In this document: positions 44,591-55,011 of the stretch, one piece after another
Numbering within the stretch: position 1 is the first letter of the stretch
How the letters are laid out: each line of letters starts with the position of its first letter
DNA from: Macrothele yani
Lineage: Eukaryota > Arthropoda > Arachnida > Araneae > Macrothelidae
Length of the DNA stretch: 64,000 nucleotides
NCBI GenBank assembly: GCA_039090855.1
Contig: CM077011.1
Coordinates: 24,271,001 to 24,335,000 of the forward strand
Direction of reading: 5' to 3'
Position numbers and translations under genes: made by a program
The notes under the pieces: model-generated
Told to the model about the DNA's origin: nothing
What the model saw: only the letters and a program-made list of their open reading frames with translations
The model's database searches: none

Positions 44591-45041
44591 CCTTACTATC
44601 ACATCCGTTTGGCTCCGTCAAAATGATGGCTTACCATGTTAACACACTTTCGATTCAAAATCTTGTTTTTGGAAAAGTCGTGAAAGAAATTTCTAGGCTG
44701 TGACGTATAATTTGAGTTTCTTTTTTCTCACGTAAATTCAGTTTCTCCCCGTTAAACATTTTCTCACGTAACCCCACGTGAATTTCTTCCCACGGGCTTT
44801 AGAAAGTTGCAAGCCTAACCAGAGAGTCGAAGCGCAATCAAAGTGGTAAATAAATCAACGAGTTTAGAAGAATTATATCCAGAACGCTATGTTGAGCAAG
44901 AGTTGTATTCAGAGTCAGAATGATATTTAGAATTTTATGTTCAGAGACAAAGAGCTAATATTCTGAGAGATATGTTATGCAAAAGTGCCATACCTAATAA
45001 GAAACGGTACTAGTGCTTTATACCGAAGAGCCAAGGTATTA
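44591..45041. other. Unassigned stretch
   Basis: No gene or repeat recognised. Confidence 0.5.
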
Positions 45042-46472
45042 CACTGCCGAAAAGTGAAAAAAGAACACCAAGAAGGAGACGACTGATACCAACAAAATTT
45101 ATACAGCATAATAACGGAATACAGAGGATAACGTGATCAAAACATTATGGCAAAATACTGCTGTATTTGCTGGTAAACTGAAAAATAACATTTCCATGTG
45201 ACATGGTTAGTACGAGGTTGAACCGCCATGAACTGCGTCACACTGTGCAATTCTGGCATGGAGTCTGTCGTACAGATGTTGGATGTAAGTTTGGGGTATT
45301 GAGGTCCAAGCATCCTCAACCTGGACGCGTAAATCGGGCATGGTCGTGGCTGGCCGTGGAGACCGGATAAGTCGTTGTCCAATAAAATCCCACACGTGCT
45401 CAATGGGGAACAAATCCGGTGAACGTGCAGGCCATGGAAATTGTCTCACACATTGAAGTGCATGTTGCGTTGCACGTGCCGTGTGTGGGCGTGCATTATC
45501 TTGCTGGAAAACACCACGATGGACCGACCTTACAAATGACACAACAACGGGCTGAATGATGTTGTTGATCTAGGAGGTGCTGTTTAAAATACCCGGTACA
45601 AACACTAGTTATGTACGGGAGTGATAGCTGATCGCTCCCCTCACCAGGAGACCAGGTGTAGGCCCTGTGTGTTGCTGGCGGATGCAAGAAGGGTGGAGAC
45701 GCTCTCCTGTGCGTCTGCGAACACGCATACGGCCATCGGAGGCTCCAAAGAAGAATCTGCTTTCATCGCTGAAAACGACAGATCGCCATTGCGTTCTCCA
45801 GTGCAGACGTTGGCGACACCACTGCAGCCGTTCCTGACGGTGGGCTGGAGTCAGAGGTACACATGCCAGAGGCACACGTGCACGTAGTCCTGCATCTAGT
45901 AGACGGTTGCGGATTGTTCGCACAGTCACCTCAGGTGCAACGGCAGCTCGGATTTGCGTCGCAGTGGATGTTCTGCTTGACAACGCCGCTCTTCTTATGC
46001 GTCGATCGGTCCGCTCATCAGTCCGTCTGTGACTCCCGGTTCCACGCCTTCTCGTGTGGGAATGTTCCTCGGACCATCTACGCCACCATCGTACCACCCC
46101 CGATACTTCCCGTCCAATTCGCCTTGCAATACGACGATACGACCACCCGGCCTCGCGGAGTCCGACTAGACGGCTTCGCTCAACGTCCGATAACTTCTGA
46201 AATCGTGCACGTCTTCCATGTCCAGGCATTGCAGCTTCTTTAGGGTCTTTGCACGTGTCCGTACGCCGACGATTGATTACATTCACTTCGCCGTACTCCT
46301 TAAATTCCACCGACGATAATTTGCATATTATGCCGTGCTGTTGCGTAAGCACTCGCCGGTCATTCCCGAAATTAACAACACCCTTACGTAAACTCGACTC
46401 CATTAACATATGCAAATTTAATGACCGTCCGCCAATTCCTTCTTGGTGTTCTTTTTTCACTTTCCGCCAGTG
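45042..46472 (-). mobile_element. Tc1-like element, nearly intact, with terminal repeats and TA target site
   Basis: The ends CACTGCCGAAAAGTGAAAAA and (reverse) CACTGGCGGAAAGTGAAAAA agree over at least 35 bp with few mismatches. TA flanks both ends (45040-45041, 46473-46474). The length is about 1431 bp, and one long transposase frame fills it. Confidence 0.9.
45207..46229 (-). pseudogene. Tc1-like transposase, full length with two nonsense codons
   Basis: From MPGHGRRARFQKLSDVERSR at 46229 to HGGSTSY at the end, 340 codons in one continuous frame, the normal Tc1 length. Two helix-turn-helix blocks (LREAGWSYRRIARRIGR; RAAVAPEVTVRTIRNRLLDA) are followed by the catalytic domain: VFSDESRFFF (first Asp), GAISYHSRT, FQQDNARPHTARATQ (second Asp) and SPDLFPIEHVWDFIG (Glu). 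All three acidic residues are present. The only defects seen are a TAA right after YHSRT and a TAG about 13 codons later. I count 32 residues between the second Asp and the Glu, not the 34 of classical Tc1. Least damaged transposase in the window. Confidence 0.88.
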
Positions 46473-46489
46473 TAGTATCACCAGACGAA

Positions 46490-47760
46490 TATAATGTTGG
46501 TCCTTTACAAGCCAACAAAACAGCTCTTATCAACGAAGCATGGATACTACAAGATTTCTAAAGGAGCTTTGCGATATCAAGTACGAAGACGTTACCAGAA
46601 GATCTTTCGACTCTTGTAAGTTACGGTTGAGCTGCTACAGACCGTATTTGCTGTTCCAACACAAACCACAGATGCTCGATTGAATTGATGTCTGGGAAAT
46701 TTGTAATACCTGGAAGTCTTCCTCATGTTTCGCGAATCATTCTCGAACAATCCGGGCAGATCGGATTTGCTGTTCCAACACAAACCACAGATGCTCGATT
46801 GGATTGATGTCTTGGGAATTTGGAATACCTGGAAGAGTTCCTCATGTTCCGCGAAGCATTTTCGAACAATACGGGCAGATGGGATTTTCTGTTCCAACAC
46901 CAACCACAGATGCTCGATTGGATTGATGTCTGGGGAATTTGGAATACCTGGAAGAGTTTCTCATGTTCCGCGAAGCATTTTCAAGCAATCCGGGCAGTGT
47001 GGCATGGCGCAGTATCTTGTGAAAGAGGGAACTACTAGAAAGGAATACCGTTGCCATGGTTTCTGCCTGTTTAGGTAGGTAGTAGACGTCATAGTGTCCT
47101 GGTCATGAATGACTGAACCTAGGGTTCCCGAGCACAATGTTGCACAAAGCATCACACTTCCTCCACCAGCTTCTTTTCGTCCCTCGGGGCATCCTTGTAC
47201 CATGAGACGAAAAAGGTACCAACACCTCCCCAGGTAAACCACGCTCACGTACCTGGCCGTCCACATGGTACAGCCGGAAATGAGATTCATTAGATAATAA
47301 ATCATCTTCGAATTATGTTCGTGGTTTTTCCTTCCTTGGGCCACAGCAACTTTGATGGCCATTGTAGGCGTTTTCGACGGCGAACAGAGGTTAACAGGGG
47401 AACTCGGAACGGCCTGAGGTTATGCAGCCCCTTAATTTGCAGGGTTATATGTACTGCGTGTTGTGACATCTTATACCCGTTCCCAGCTTTGAAATTACAG
47501 TAGAGTTGCGCCACAGTATCCTTTGTATTGCATTGTACCATACGGGATAGCCTCCGCTCAACTCTACCATCAATGAGCTGTGTTCAGACCACACCTTTGC
47601 GTTTCGTGGATTTTTCCTTCCTTGGGCCACGTTTTAAAAGTACTAAACACGGTTGACAGTGAGCACCCCACAAGTTTTGCTGTCTCCGAAATGTTCTGAC
47701 CCAGTCGTCTAGCCATTACAATTTGGCTCTTTTTCAAACTCTCTTAACGTCGCTGCCTTT
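46490..47760 (-). pseudogene. Tc1-like transposase pseudogene with a triplicated catalytic segment
   Basis: Minus-strand pieces: SETAKLVGCS (N-terminal helix), a WPKEGK linker, DTVAQLYCNFKAGNGYKMSQ, FRVPLLTSVRRRKRLQWPS, a GGGSVM block, and DTAPCHTARIA around the second catalytic Asp. The following segment, which in the right frame reads PDINSIEHLWFVLEQQIR and holds the catalytic Glu, occurs three times in tandem (46645-46763, 46764-46881, 46882-47003; period about 118 bp). Many stops and frameshifts. The first catalytic Asp is not readable. Termini not identified. Confidence 0.7.
46645..47003. repeat. 118-bp tandem triplication of transposase sequence
   Basis: Each unit contains CCACAGATGCTCGATTG, TTGATGTCT, GGAATACCTGGAAG and CTCATGTT(C/T)CGCGAA. 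Units 2 and 3 are closer to each other than to unit 1. Confidence 0.9.
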
Positions 47761-48244
47761 CCTACCTGAATACCAAGAATAATACTGATCAACAGAGCTC
47801 CCTATCAGGTGTTATTTATACCGTTTTATGATCTTCACACGACCCGTCGTTTACCTGCAATTGCTCTGATCTACATAAAGGCGTATTAGTCTTAATAATT
47901 TGGCTTTTTGGTGTGTATGTGATGACGGCGAGCCGTACTTGTCAAACGCATAGTGGTCGCAGTAATAGACTGAAGTGTGTTGCATTTTTTTGCTAAAAAG
48001 ACATATTGATGTGACGATTACTTTACGTGGCATGAGGTATACACGGTCGTATCAGAATAATATGAACACCTACCTAATAATGGGAATAACCGCCCTTGGC
48101 CCGCAGGAAAGTGGAGAGACTGCGTGGCATGAACGCAATGAGGCCCTGGGAGATTGTCCGACGCACACGTGCCCATTCGTACTGCAGCAGAGCACAGAGG
48201 TCCCAGAGATGACGTGGTTGTGAATCGGCACGTCAAAACTGTCG
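47761..48244. other. Unassigned stretch, possible DNA-transposon end
   Basis: At 48040-48080 TACACGGTCGTATCAGAATA and CACCTACCTAATAATGGG look like the terminus of a degraded DNA transposon, but no partner end is found. No gene. Confidence 0.35.
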
Positions 48245-48364
48245 GACCGCCCCGGTGTCGTAGCAGTCTAAGTGATGTCTCCTGTTCATTCGTCCGAGAT
48301 GGGTCCGGGTTCGAATCCCAGTTAGGCATGGATGTTGTGTTTGTCTTGCGGCATTGGCTCTCAC
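48245..48364 (+). repeat. SINE S1, copy 9, 3' truncated
   Basis: Head with box A changed (GTGTCGTAGCAGTCTAAGTG), intact box B GGTTCGAATCC, then loss of the body after GGCATTGGCTCTC. Confidence 0.85.
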
Positions 48365-48365
48365 C

Positions 48366-48440
48366 CAATATACATTATACAAAGCAATTGAATTATACAT
48401 TACACAAATGAATATACAATTATACATTACACAAAGCAAT
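48366..48440. repeat. Short AT-rich tandem repeat
   Basis: ATACATTACACAAAGCAATTG and variants, about 2.5 units of ~36 bp, directly after the broken SINE end. Confidence 0.7.
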
Positions 48441-48990
48441 TGTTTGTTACGAAAACATTTATTTCACTTTAATCAGTACAGGTATTTTGTTTTATCCGTA
48501 CAATAAACAATATCTATCTTCCCCGGCAACTGACCAGACATGGTAGACAGGTTTTCTCGAATTTGAGAGTAAGGATCAGAAGTGAAATTTCCTAGAGAGG
48601 CATTCTACTCCCAAAATCAAACAGAACAAGCCTTCATCAAAGAACGCAATGTTGAGCTTCTAATAGGACCCCAAATAGGCTGATCACGTTGAATTGCCGC
48701 CACTTAAATGAAACCGCTCTGACGAAAGTGTATTGCTACCGGATCGATAGATTCATGTCTGGTTTAGAAAACTTTGGATTGGTCATCTAATCTCCGATCA
48801 GCGCAAGGGTCAAATTTCAACATGTTACTTCTCTCTCAGTTTCTGGAACAAAATATTCATTAAAAAATATATAATTTTAAGTAAGAACATTCATTCCGTA
48901 CGTGTGCACTTCAACGATAAAAATGCTTTAAGCACTGTGTTTTATGACAAAACATGAGTGGAAAAAAATGTAATTGATTCCTAATGCCAA
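48441..48990. other. Unassigned stretch
   Basis: No gene or repeat recognised. Confidence 0.5.
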
Positions 48991-48994
48991 AAAA

Positions 48995-49335
48995 GGCGAG
49001 AACAAGAATGATAAAATATCTCAGTAGAACCACAAAAGTTTTGTTTCGGGTCTTCGTTGAAAACTCACACCGAAAGTTCATAGTAACATTTATATATCCA
49101 CTAATAGATCAAATACTATTACGTACCTATAATTCTTAGTTTATATGATGCACATTGTTGTTGTGTCATTTTCCATTGTTTGTGGATTCATTGACGATTC
49201 GCAACACATGTCGCGATATTCCAATGATAATTCCTTGGGAGATGAAACCCTTTAGTTTTAGTCGTTTCTTTTTTTCTTTTATGTACACTATTGCACACAT
49301 ATTATTGCACTCTCGTTCCAGCTCTTTAAATGTTA
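48995..49335 (+). repeat. Dispersed repeat R1, copy 2
   Basis: Same orientation as 4935-5290 and highly similar, including GACGATTCGCAACACATGTC. As in copy 1, a HINE-A lies within about 700 bp. Confidence 0.75.
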
Positions 49336-49411
49336 CAATCACTATATACATGGTGATGAAATATCCTATTAGTTTATTTGAAGTTTAAAATTCATCATTA
49401 CAAAAGCACGT

Positions 49412-49597
49412 TCCATCGATGTTCACTGTACTTGTTGCACCACCAGTTAAATTTGCAGTTTACAATATTTCACTATTAAAATCCAATAAAAAGCTTAAAA
49501 TCACGGCATCGCCACCATTCCACCAACCTCTCGTTGAAACTTTTCAACCTCTACGAGGTCATCCTCAGAACACTTGTCCTAACCACTATGTTGCAGA
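49412..49597 (-). repeat. Dispersed repeat R2, inverted copy, with a degenerate hammerhead-like core
   Basis: Reverse complement of 5290-5475. The minus strand reads CTGAGGA, then stem ACCTC-GTA-GAGGT, then TGAAAAG. The stem keeps perfect pairing although its loop differs from copy 1. R1 and R2 are direct at 5 kb but inverted relative to each other here. Confidence 0.5.
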
Positions 49598-49943
49598 CCG
49601 ATCATGTGCCCCAGATTCCCTACGGTGTCTCTCTACGTGTGCGAAAGTGCTGAAGGATCACGTGCTCCTCCCTGCATTCCTGAGTTTCATGGGGTTTTTT
49701 TCTTGATACTGTGCTGCCATCTATATTTCATTCACTGTTTAATTCTCCTATGTTTCCTTCACTCCTTTTTGTCCCACCCTTCCTTCTCCATTGCTGTCCT
49801 TTATATTCTTCTTCTCTTTTTATTAAGGCCTTCCAAGGTTCCGCTATGATGATTGGTCCATTATTATTAGAGGCTCTGTGTTTATTTTTTCTATGGTGAG
49901 AGCCTGTGAGAACCTCAACTCTCTGTTCATTCTTATATCCACT
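49598..49943. other. Unassigned pyrimidine-rich stretch
   Basis: No gene recognised. Confidence 0.45.
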
Positions 49944-50132
49944 TTTTTTAGCACGTCTTTTGTAAAAAAAGATCGTGCTTATGTTATCGGTTTGTCCGTC
50001 CGTCTGTAACCACGATGCCTCTGCAACTATTAGACCGATTTGAAAAATTCTTTTCACATCGGGAAGCTCGAAATATGCGCATGATGATCCTTCATTTCGT
50101 TTTTTTTTTCTTTTTTACGATGTACAATTTCG

Positions 50133-50145
50133 CCACTAGAGGGCG
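50133..50145 (+). promoter_or_regulatory. CTCF-core-like motif CCACTAGAGGGCG
   Basis: Fits the published CTCF core (CCNCNAGRKGGCR) at every position. First of a regular series in HINE-A copy 2. Confidence 0.35.
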
Positions 50146-50296
50146 TGAATGCAGATGATGGTGAATTCAAAAATGCGTTCTATTCCACATATTTGTTTCT
50201 AAACATCCGATTGAAAACATTATTTTATCTTTCGATTCTATTTATATCGAAAAGTATTTTGGATATAGTTACTTTTTCAAATTACACATAGATTTT

Positions 50297-50309
50297 CCGC
50301 TAGAGGGCG
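50297..50309 (+). promoter_or_regulatory. CTCF-core-like motif CCGCTAGAGGGCG
   Basis: Full match to the core, 164 bp after the previous one. Confidence 0.35.
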
Positions 50310-50902
50310 TAAAAGTAAATTACATTTTCCCCAATAACACTTCTTCTAAAACTCCGATTTGAAAAATGTTTTCTTCAGCGGATACATCTCCTGATGGAAA
50401 AATCTTTTGCATATAATTTCGAATTTTTTGTAAAGAATACTTTGGCCAACAGAGGGCCGTAAGTGTTAATTTTTGCTTCTAATGTATTTGCCATAAAATC
50501 TGAGCTCCTAAAATATCGATTGAAAAAATTCTTTCGTTTACTAATGCCACTCACATTGATAAACCTTTTCGGAATATTTTCTTCCTAAAATATTCCACAG
50601 TTTCTCTGCCAGGGGGCGTAGATGTACATCGTATTTTTGGCAATATCTCTACTTCTAGGAGTCCGATTTGAAAAATTCGTTCTTTGTTGGATAGTATTTC
50701 AGTGTGACATGATTTTCATATAATTTCAAAATTTTCAAGTAATTTATAGACTTTCCGCAAGGAGCGTAATGGTAAATTGCATTTCCCCCTATATCTCTGC
50801 TTCTAAATCTCCGATTTTAAAAATTCTCTCTGCACCGGATACAGCTCCAGATGGGAAATCCTTTGCACATAATTTCTAATTTTTGTAAAAAAAATGGTTT
50901 GG

Positions 50903-50915
50903 CCACCAGGGGGCG
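50903..50915 (+). promoter_or_regulatory. CTCF-core-like motif CCACCAGGGGGCG
   Basis: Full match to the core. Equivalent sites occur in every third monomer (type c), for example 51361 and 62008 (CCACCAGGTGGCG). Confidence 0.35.
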
Positions 50916-52314
50916 TAAACCTTAATTTCCGCTTGTGATGTATTTGCAGCAAAATACAAGCTTCTTAGTTCTCGGTTGAAAAAAACGTCGTTTGTAGACA
51001 AATACTACTTATGTCTACAAATCTTTTAGAAACATTTTCTTCTGAAAATAGTGCATTGTTTCTACGCCAGGGGGCGTAGATGTATGTCATAGTCTTGTCT
51101 ATATCTCTACTTCTAGGAGCCCGATTTGAAAAATTCCTTCTTTGTTGGATAGTGTTTCCAGTGTGTCATGTGGGTCATGTAACTTCACAACTTTCAAGTA
51201 ATTCATAGACTTTCCGGTAGGGGGCGTAAGGGTTAATTTGTTTCCCCCTATATCTCTGCTTCTAAATCTCCGATTTGAAAAATTCTTTCTGCTCCGGATA
51301 CAGCTCCTGATGGGAAATTCTTTGCACATAGTTTATAATTCTTGTAAAAAATGGTTTGGCCACCAGGTGGCGTAAGTCTTGATTTCCGCTTCTGATGTAT
51401 TTGCAGCAAAATATGAGTTTCTAAAATCTCGATTGAAAAAAAGTCGTTTGTTGACCGATACTACTCATGTCGACAAACCTTTTAGGAGCATTTTCTTTTT
51501 GAAATATTGCATGGTTTCTGCGCCAGGAAGCATAGATATATATCAGTTTTTTGTCAATATCTCTACTTCTAAGAGTCCGATTTAAAAAATGCCTTCTTTG
51601 TTGGATAGTGTTTCCAATGTTTAATGTTTTTCCTATAAATTCAAAATTTTCAAGTAAATCATAGACTTTTCGCTAGGAGGCACAGAGGTATATTGCGTTT
51701 TCTGCGTTATTTCTGCTCCTAAAACTCCGATTTGAAAAATTCTTCCTGTATCGCATACAAAACCTGATGGAAAATATTTTTCACATAACTTCTAATGTTT
51801 GGTAAAGAATGGTTTGGCCACTAGGGGTCATAAGTGTTAATTGCTGCTTCTGATGTATTTGAAGCAAAATCTGGGCTCCTGAATACTCGACTAAATATTT
51901 TTTCTTGGACCGATACCGCTCATATGGAAAAACCTTTTGAGAATACTTTCTTCCTAAAATAATGCATGGTTTTCCCACCAGGGGACGTAAAGTCACATCT
52001 TATTTTTGTCGATATCTCTGTTTCTAAGAGTTCGTAAACTCACGATTTCGTTTATAGCAATATCTGAGGAATTAAAAACCCGATTAAAAAACTTCTTTCT
52101 TCCGTCACATAGTATTGTTTTGCATACCGTTTCAATTGATTTTGAATAGCTTCGATAAATTTAATTTGTGCCAGAACGGATTTAAAAGACGTGCTTATTA
52201 CACCCAAAAATTCGGTGTTACCTTTCTTGTGTTTGAATATCTTCAAATTTTGGTTTCGCATTTTCTTCGATACAGTACTATACCATTGTCGTGACATTCT
52301 CTCTCTTTTCCCAG

Positions 52315-52811
52315 TTTTTAGTACGTCTTTTGTGTAAAAAGATCGTGCTTATGTTACCAGTTTGTCCGTCCGTCCTTCTGTACCCACGATATCCGTGCAA
52401 CTATTAGTCCGATTTGAAAAAAAAATTGTATTGGGAAGCTTGAAATATGCGAATGATGATTATTCATTTCGATTTTTTTTTTACGATGTACAATTTCGCC
52501 GCTAGAGAGCGTAAAAGTAAGTTACATTTTCCCCGATAACTCTTCTTCTAAAACTCCAATCTGAATTTTTTTCTTCAGCGGTTACACCTCCTGATGGAAA
52601 ACTTTTGCATATAATTTTATTTTGGTAACGAATACTTTGGCTACCAGGGGGCGTAAATGATAATTTTTGGTTCTGATGCATTTGCCGTAAAGTCTGAGCT
52701 TCTAAAATATCGACTGAAAAAATTATTTCGTGGACTCTGCCACTCACATCGATAAACCTTTACGGAATATTTTCTTCTTAAAATATTGCAGAGTTTCTCC
52801 GCCAGGGGCGT

Positions 52812-52861
<50 letters not shown>

Positions 52862-53641
52862 TTTTTGTCAATATCTCCTGTTCTAGGAGTCCGATTTGAA
52901 AAATTCCTTCTTTGTTGGATCGTGTTTCCGATGCGAAAGGTTTTTCCTTTAAACTCAAAATTTTCAAGTTAATCATAGACTTTCCGGTAGAGGGCACAAA
53001 GGTAAATTGCGTTTTCTGCGTTATTTCTGCTTCTAAAACTTTGATTTGAAAAAATCTTCCTGTATCGCATACAAGACCTGATGAAAAATAGTTTTCACAC
53101 AATTTCTAATGTTTGGTAAAGAATGGTTTGACCACCAGTTGGCATAAGCGATAATTTATGCTTGTGTTGTATTTGTAGCAAAATCTGGGCTCCTGAAAAC
53201 TCCTAAATATTTTTTTCTTGGACCGATACCGCTCATATGGAAAATCCTTTTGATAATACTTTCTTCCTTAAATAATGCATGGTTTCCCCCAGGGGACGTA
53301 AAGTCACATCTTATTTTTGTCGAGATCTCTGTTTCTAAGGGTCCGATTTAAAAAAATATTTCGGTGTTAGAGAGCGAGTCCGGTGCGAAATGTTTCTCAT
53401 ATAAATTCAGGTTTTTCTTAACGCACAAGTCTGCCACCAGAGGGTGTAAGCTCACGATTCCGTTTACAGCAATATCTGAGGGATTAAAAACCCTTTTGAA
53501 AAACTTCTTTCTTCCGTCAGATACTGTTGTTTTCCATACCGGTTCCATTGACTTTAAATAGCTTTGATAAATTTAATATGCGTCAGAACGGATTCAAAAG
53601 ACGTGCTTATTACACTCGAAAATTCGGTGTCATTTTTCTTG
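52315..53641 (+). mobile_element. HINE-A copy 3, shorter array
   Basis: 5' TTTTTAGTACGTCTTTTG, GTCCGTCCGTCC microsatellite near 52364, seven monomers, and the 3' end CAAAAGACGTGCTTATTACA with a hairpin to about 53635. It lies head-to-tail 85 bp beyond copy 2. One monomer contains an (AT)n run at 52812-52859 that copy 2 lacks. Confidence 0.65.
52812..52859. repeat. (AT)n microsatellite inside a HINE-A monomer
   Basis: About 23 AT units expanded from GATGTATATC in the b-type monomer. Confidence 0.95.
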
Positions 53642-53645
53642 TTAA

Positions 53646-55005
53646 TATATTGATTTTTTCTTTTTAAAAGTCTGTTTTTGGTTGATCCGTAATAATGTAT
53701 ACTCTTTTTTGAATACTTGGTTGTTCTCATGTTCTAAAGTTATTCTATACACTCCTTTGTTTGGTAAATCTGGAATTTTTTGCCTTGAAGTTTTTCAATA
53801 GGGTATTATTTATCATTGTAGACATTGTTGTTACAGAGTGTCCAATATTTTTCTTATATCTTGCTTCTTCATGATTAATTCTTCCTGTTACACCATCAAT
53901 ATATGGAAACGAACCTATTTATTGCTTTTGGTCTTCTTCATGTTTCTCCTCTCTTTGCCTGGTTGTCTTACTCATATTGTTTATTGTAGCCTCACAAATT
54001 TTTATTAGGTGTTCTATTACATGCTCAGAATATCCACATTTCTTTGCTTATGTTGTTATCCACATTAATTCTTCTTTCTGAAATTCAATATTGCTTGTAT
54101 GTGTATATGCTCTCTTTATCAGATTGTAAAGAGCATTTCTTTTTTGTGCTATACGATGGTTAGAGTTATTTGGAATCAATATTGGTTCATAGGATGGTTT
54201 TCGATATACTTTAAATTGAAATGCATGTTCTGTTCTTGTTATACAAACATGTGGGAAGGATATACTTCTGCTTTTGCTCCATTTCCAAGGTTAGTACTAT
54301 GGTTGGAAAAATGTCTGTAAACCTTTTTGCTAAGCTTTTTAAATTCTCCTCTTGCACATTTGAAACCAAACAATTGTTATCCACATAACGTTTATATATT
54401 AATGTTTTTTCTCTTAATGTACCTATTATCCTGCTTTCAAGTTCTTGCAAGATTATCTCAGCAAATAAACAAGAGAGAGGTGATACCATTGGTGATCCCT
54501 CGCCTGAACAAGAGAGAGGTATATTATTGTTATAACAAAAATAATTAATTTTTGAAATATATGATAAAATAGTTTCTATTTCTCCAATCTGTTTATTAGT
54601 TAATTCTTTTTGTTCTTGCAAGATTTGTATAGTAATTTTTATGGTATCTGATATTGGTATTTTTGGGTATAGACTTTTCACATCCATACTGGCCATACTA
54701 ATATTTAGTTTATTTGTAATATTTATATCCTTAATAGATTGTATAAATTCGATGGTATTCTTTACATTATGTTTATTTTTTAGGCATCTCTTTCATAAAA
54801 ATTGATATAGATTCTTTTCAAGATTTAGTAATGGAGCTTTTCCTTTTGTCACTATTAATCTTACTGGCATATCTTCTTTGTGAGTCTTAATCTTCGGTAA
54901 TAACTGTGGTACATTTGCTCCCATAGGAGGGAAACTTTTTATTTCATCTAGTAATGCACTATAGTTCTGTACTTAGGATAGATAGTTTATTTGTCTGTCA
55001 GTTGG
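53646..55005 (-). pseudogene. Penelope-like reverse transcriptase, partial
   Basis: Minus-strand reading: PPMGANVPQLLPKIKTHKED and MPVRLIVTKGKAPLLNLEKN, then KHNVKNTIEFIQSIKDI, MASMDVKSLYPKIPISDTIK (RT motif with the first catalytic Asp), YFCYNNNIPLSCSGEGSPMV then SPLSCLFAE, and YKRYVDNNCLV (the usual YVDD has become YVDN). Homology continues past 54211 through stops toward a linker (GSFPYIDGVTGRI). The GIY-YIG nuclease domain is missing because the sequence ends at HINE-A copy 3. The longest open piece is 54211-54696. The changed YVDN box and stops make it inactive. A different copy supplies the nuclease end at 20.2 kb. Confidence 0.72.
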
Positions 55006-55011
55006 ATCATA

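Larger units (their letters stand above)
49944..52230 (+). mobile_element. HINE-A copy 2, complete
   Basis: The 5' end TTTTTTAGCACGTCTTTTG with a foldback to AAAAAGATCGTGC, then GTCCGTCCGTCTGT at 49998-50011. About 13 monomers of ~150 bp follow, then the subterminal repeat AAAAGACGTGC at 52184-52194 and the terminal hairpin ACACCCAAAAATTCGGTGT. CTCF-core-like motifs occur near 50133, 50297, 50448, 50605, 50755, 50903, 51065, 51214, 51361, 51519, 51671, 51815 and 51978. Minus-strand frames in it are by-products of the monomer period. Confidence 0.65.
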
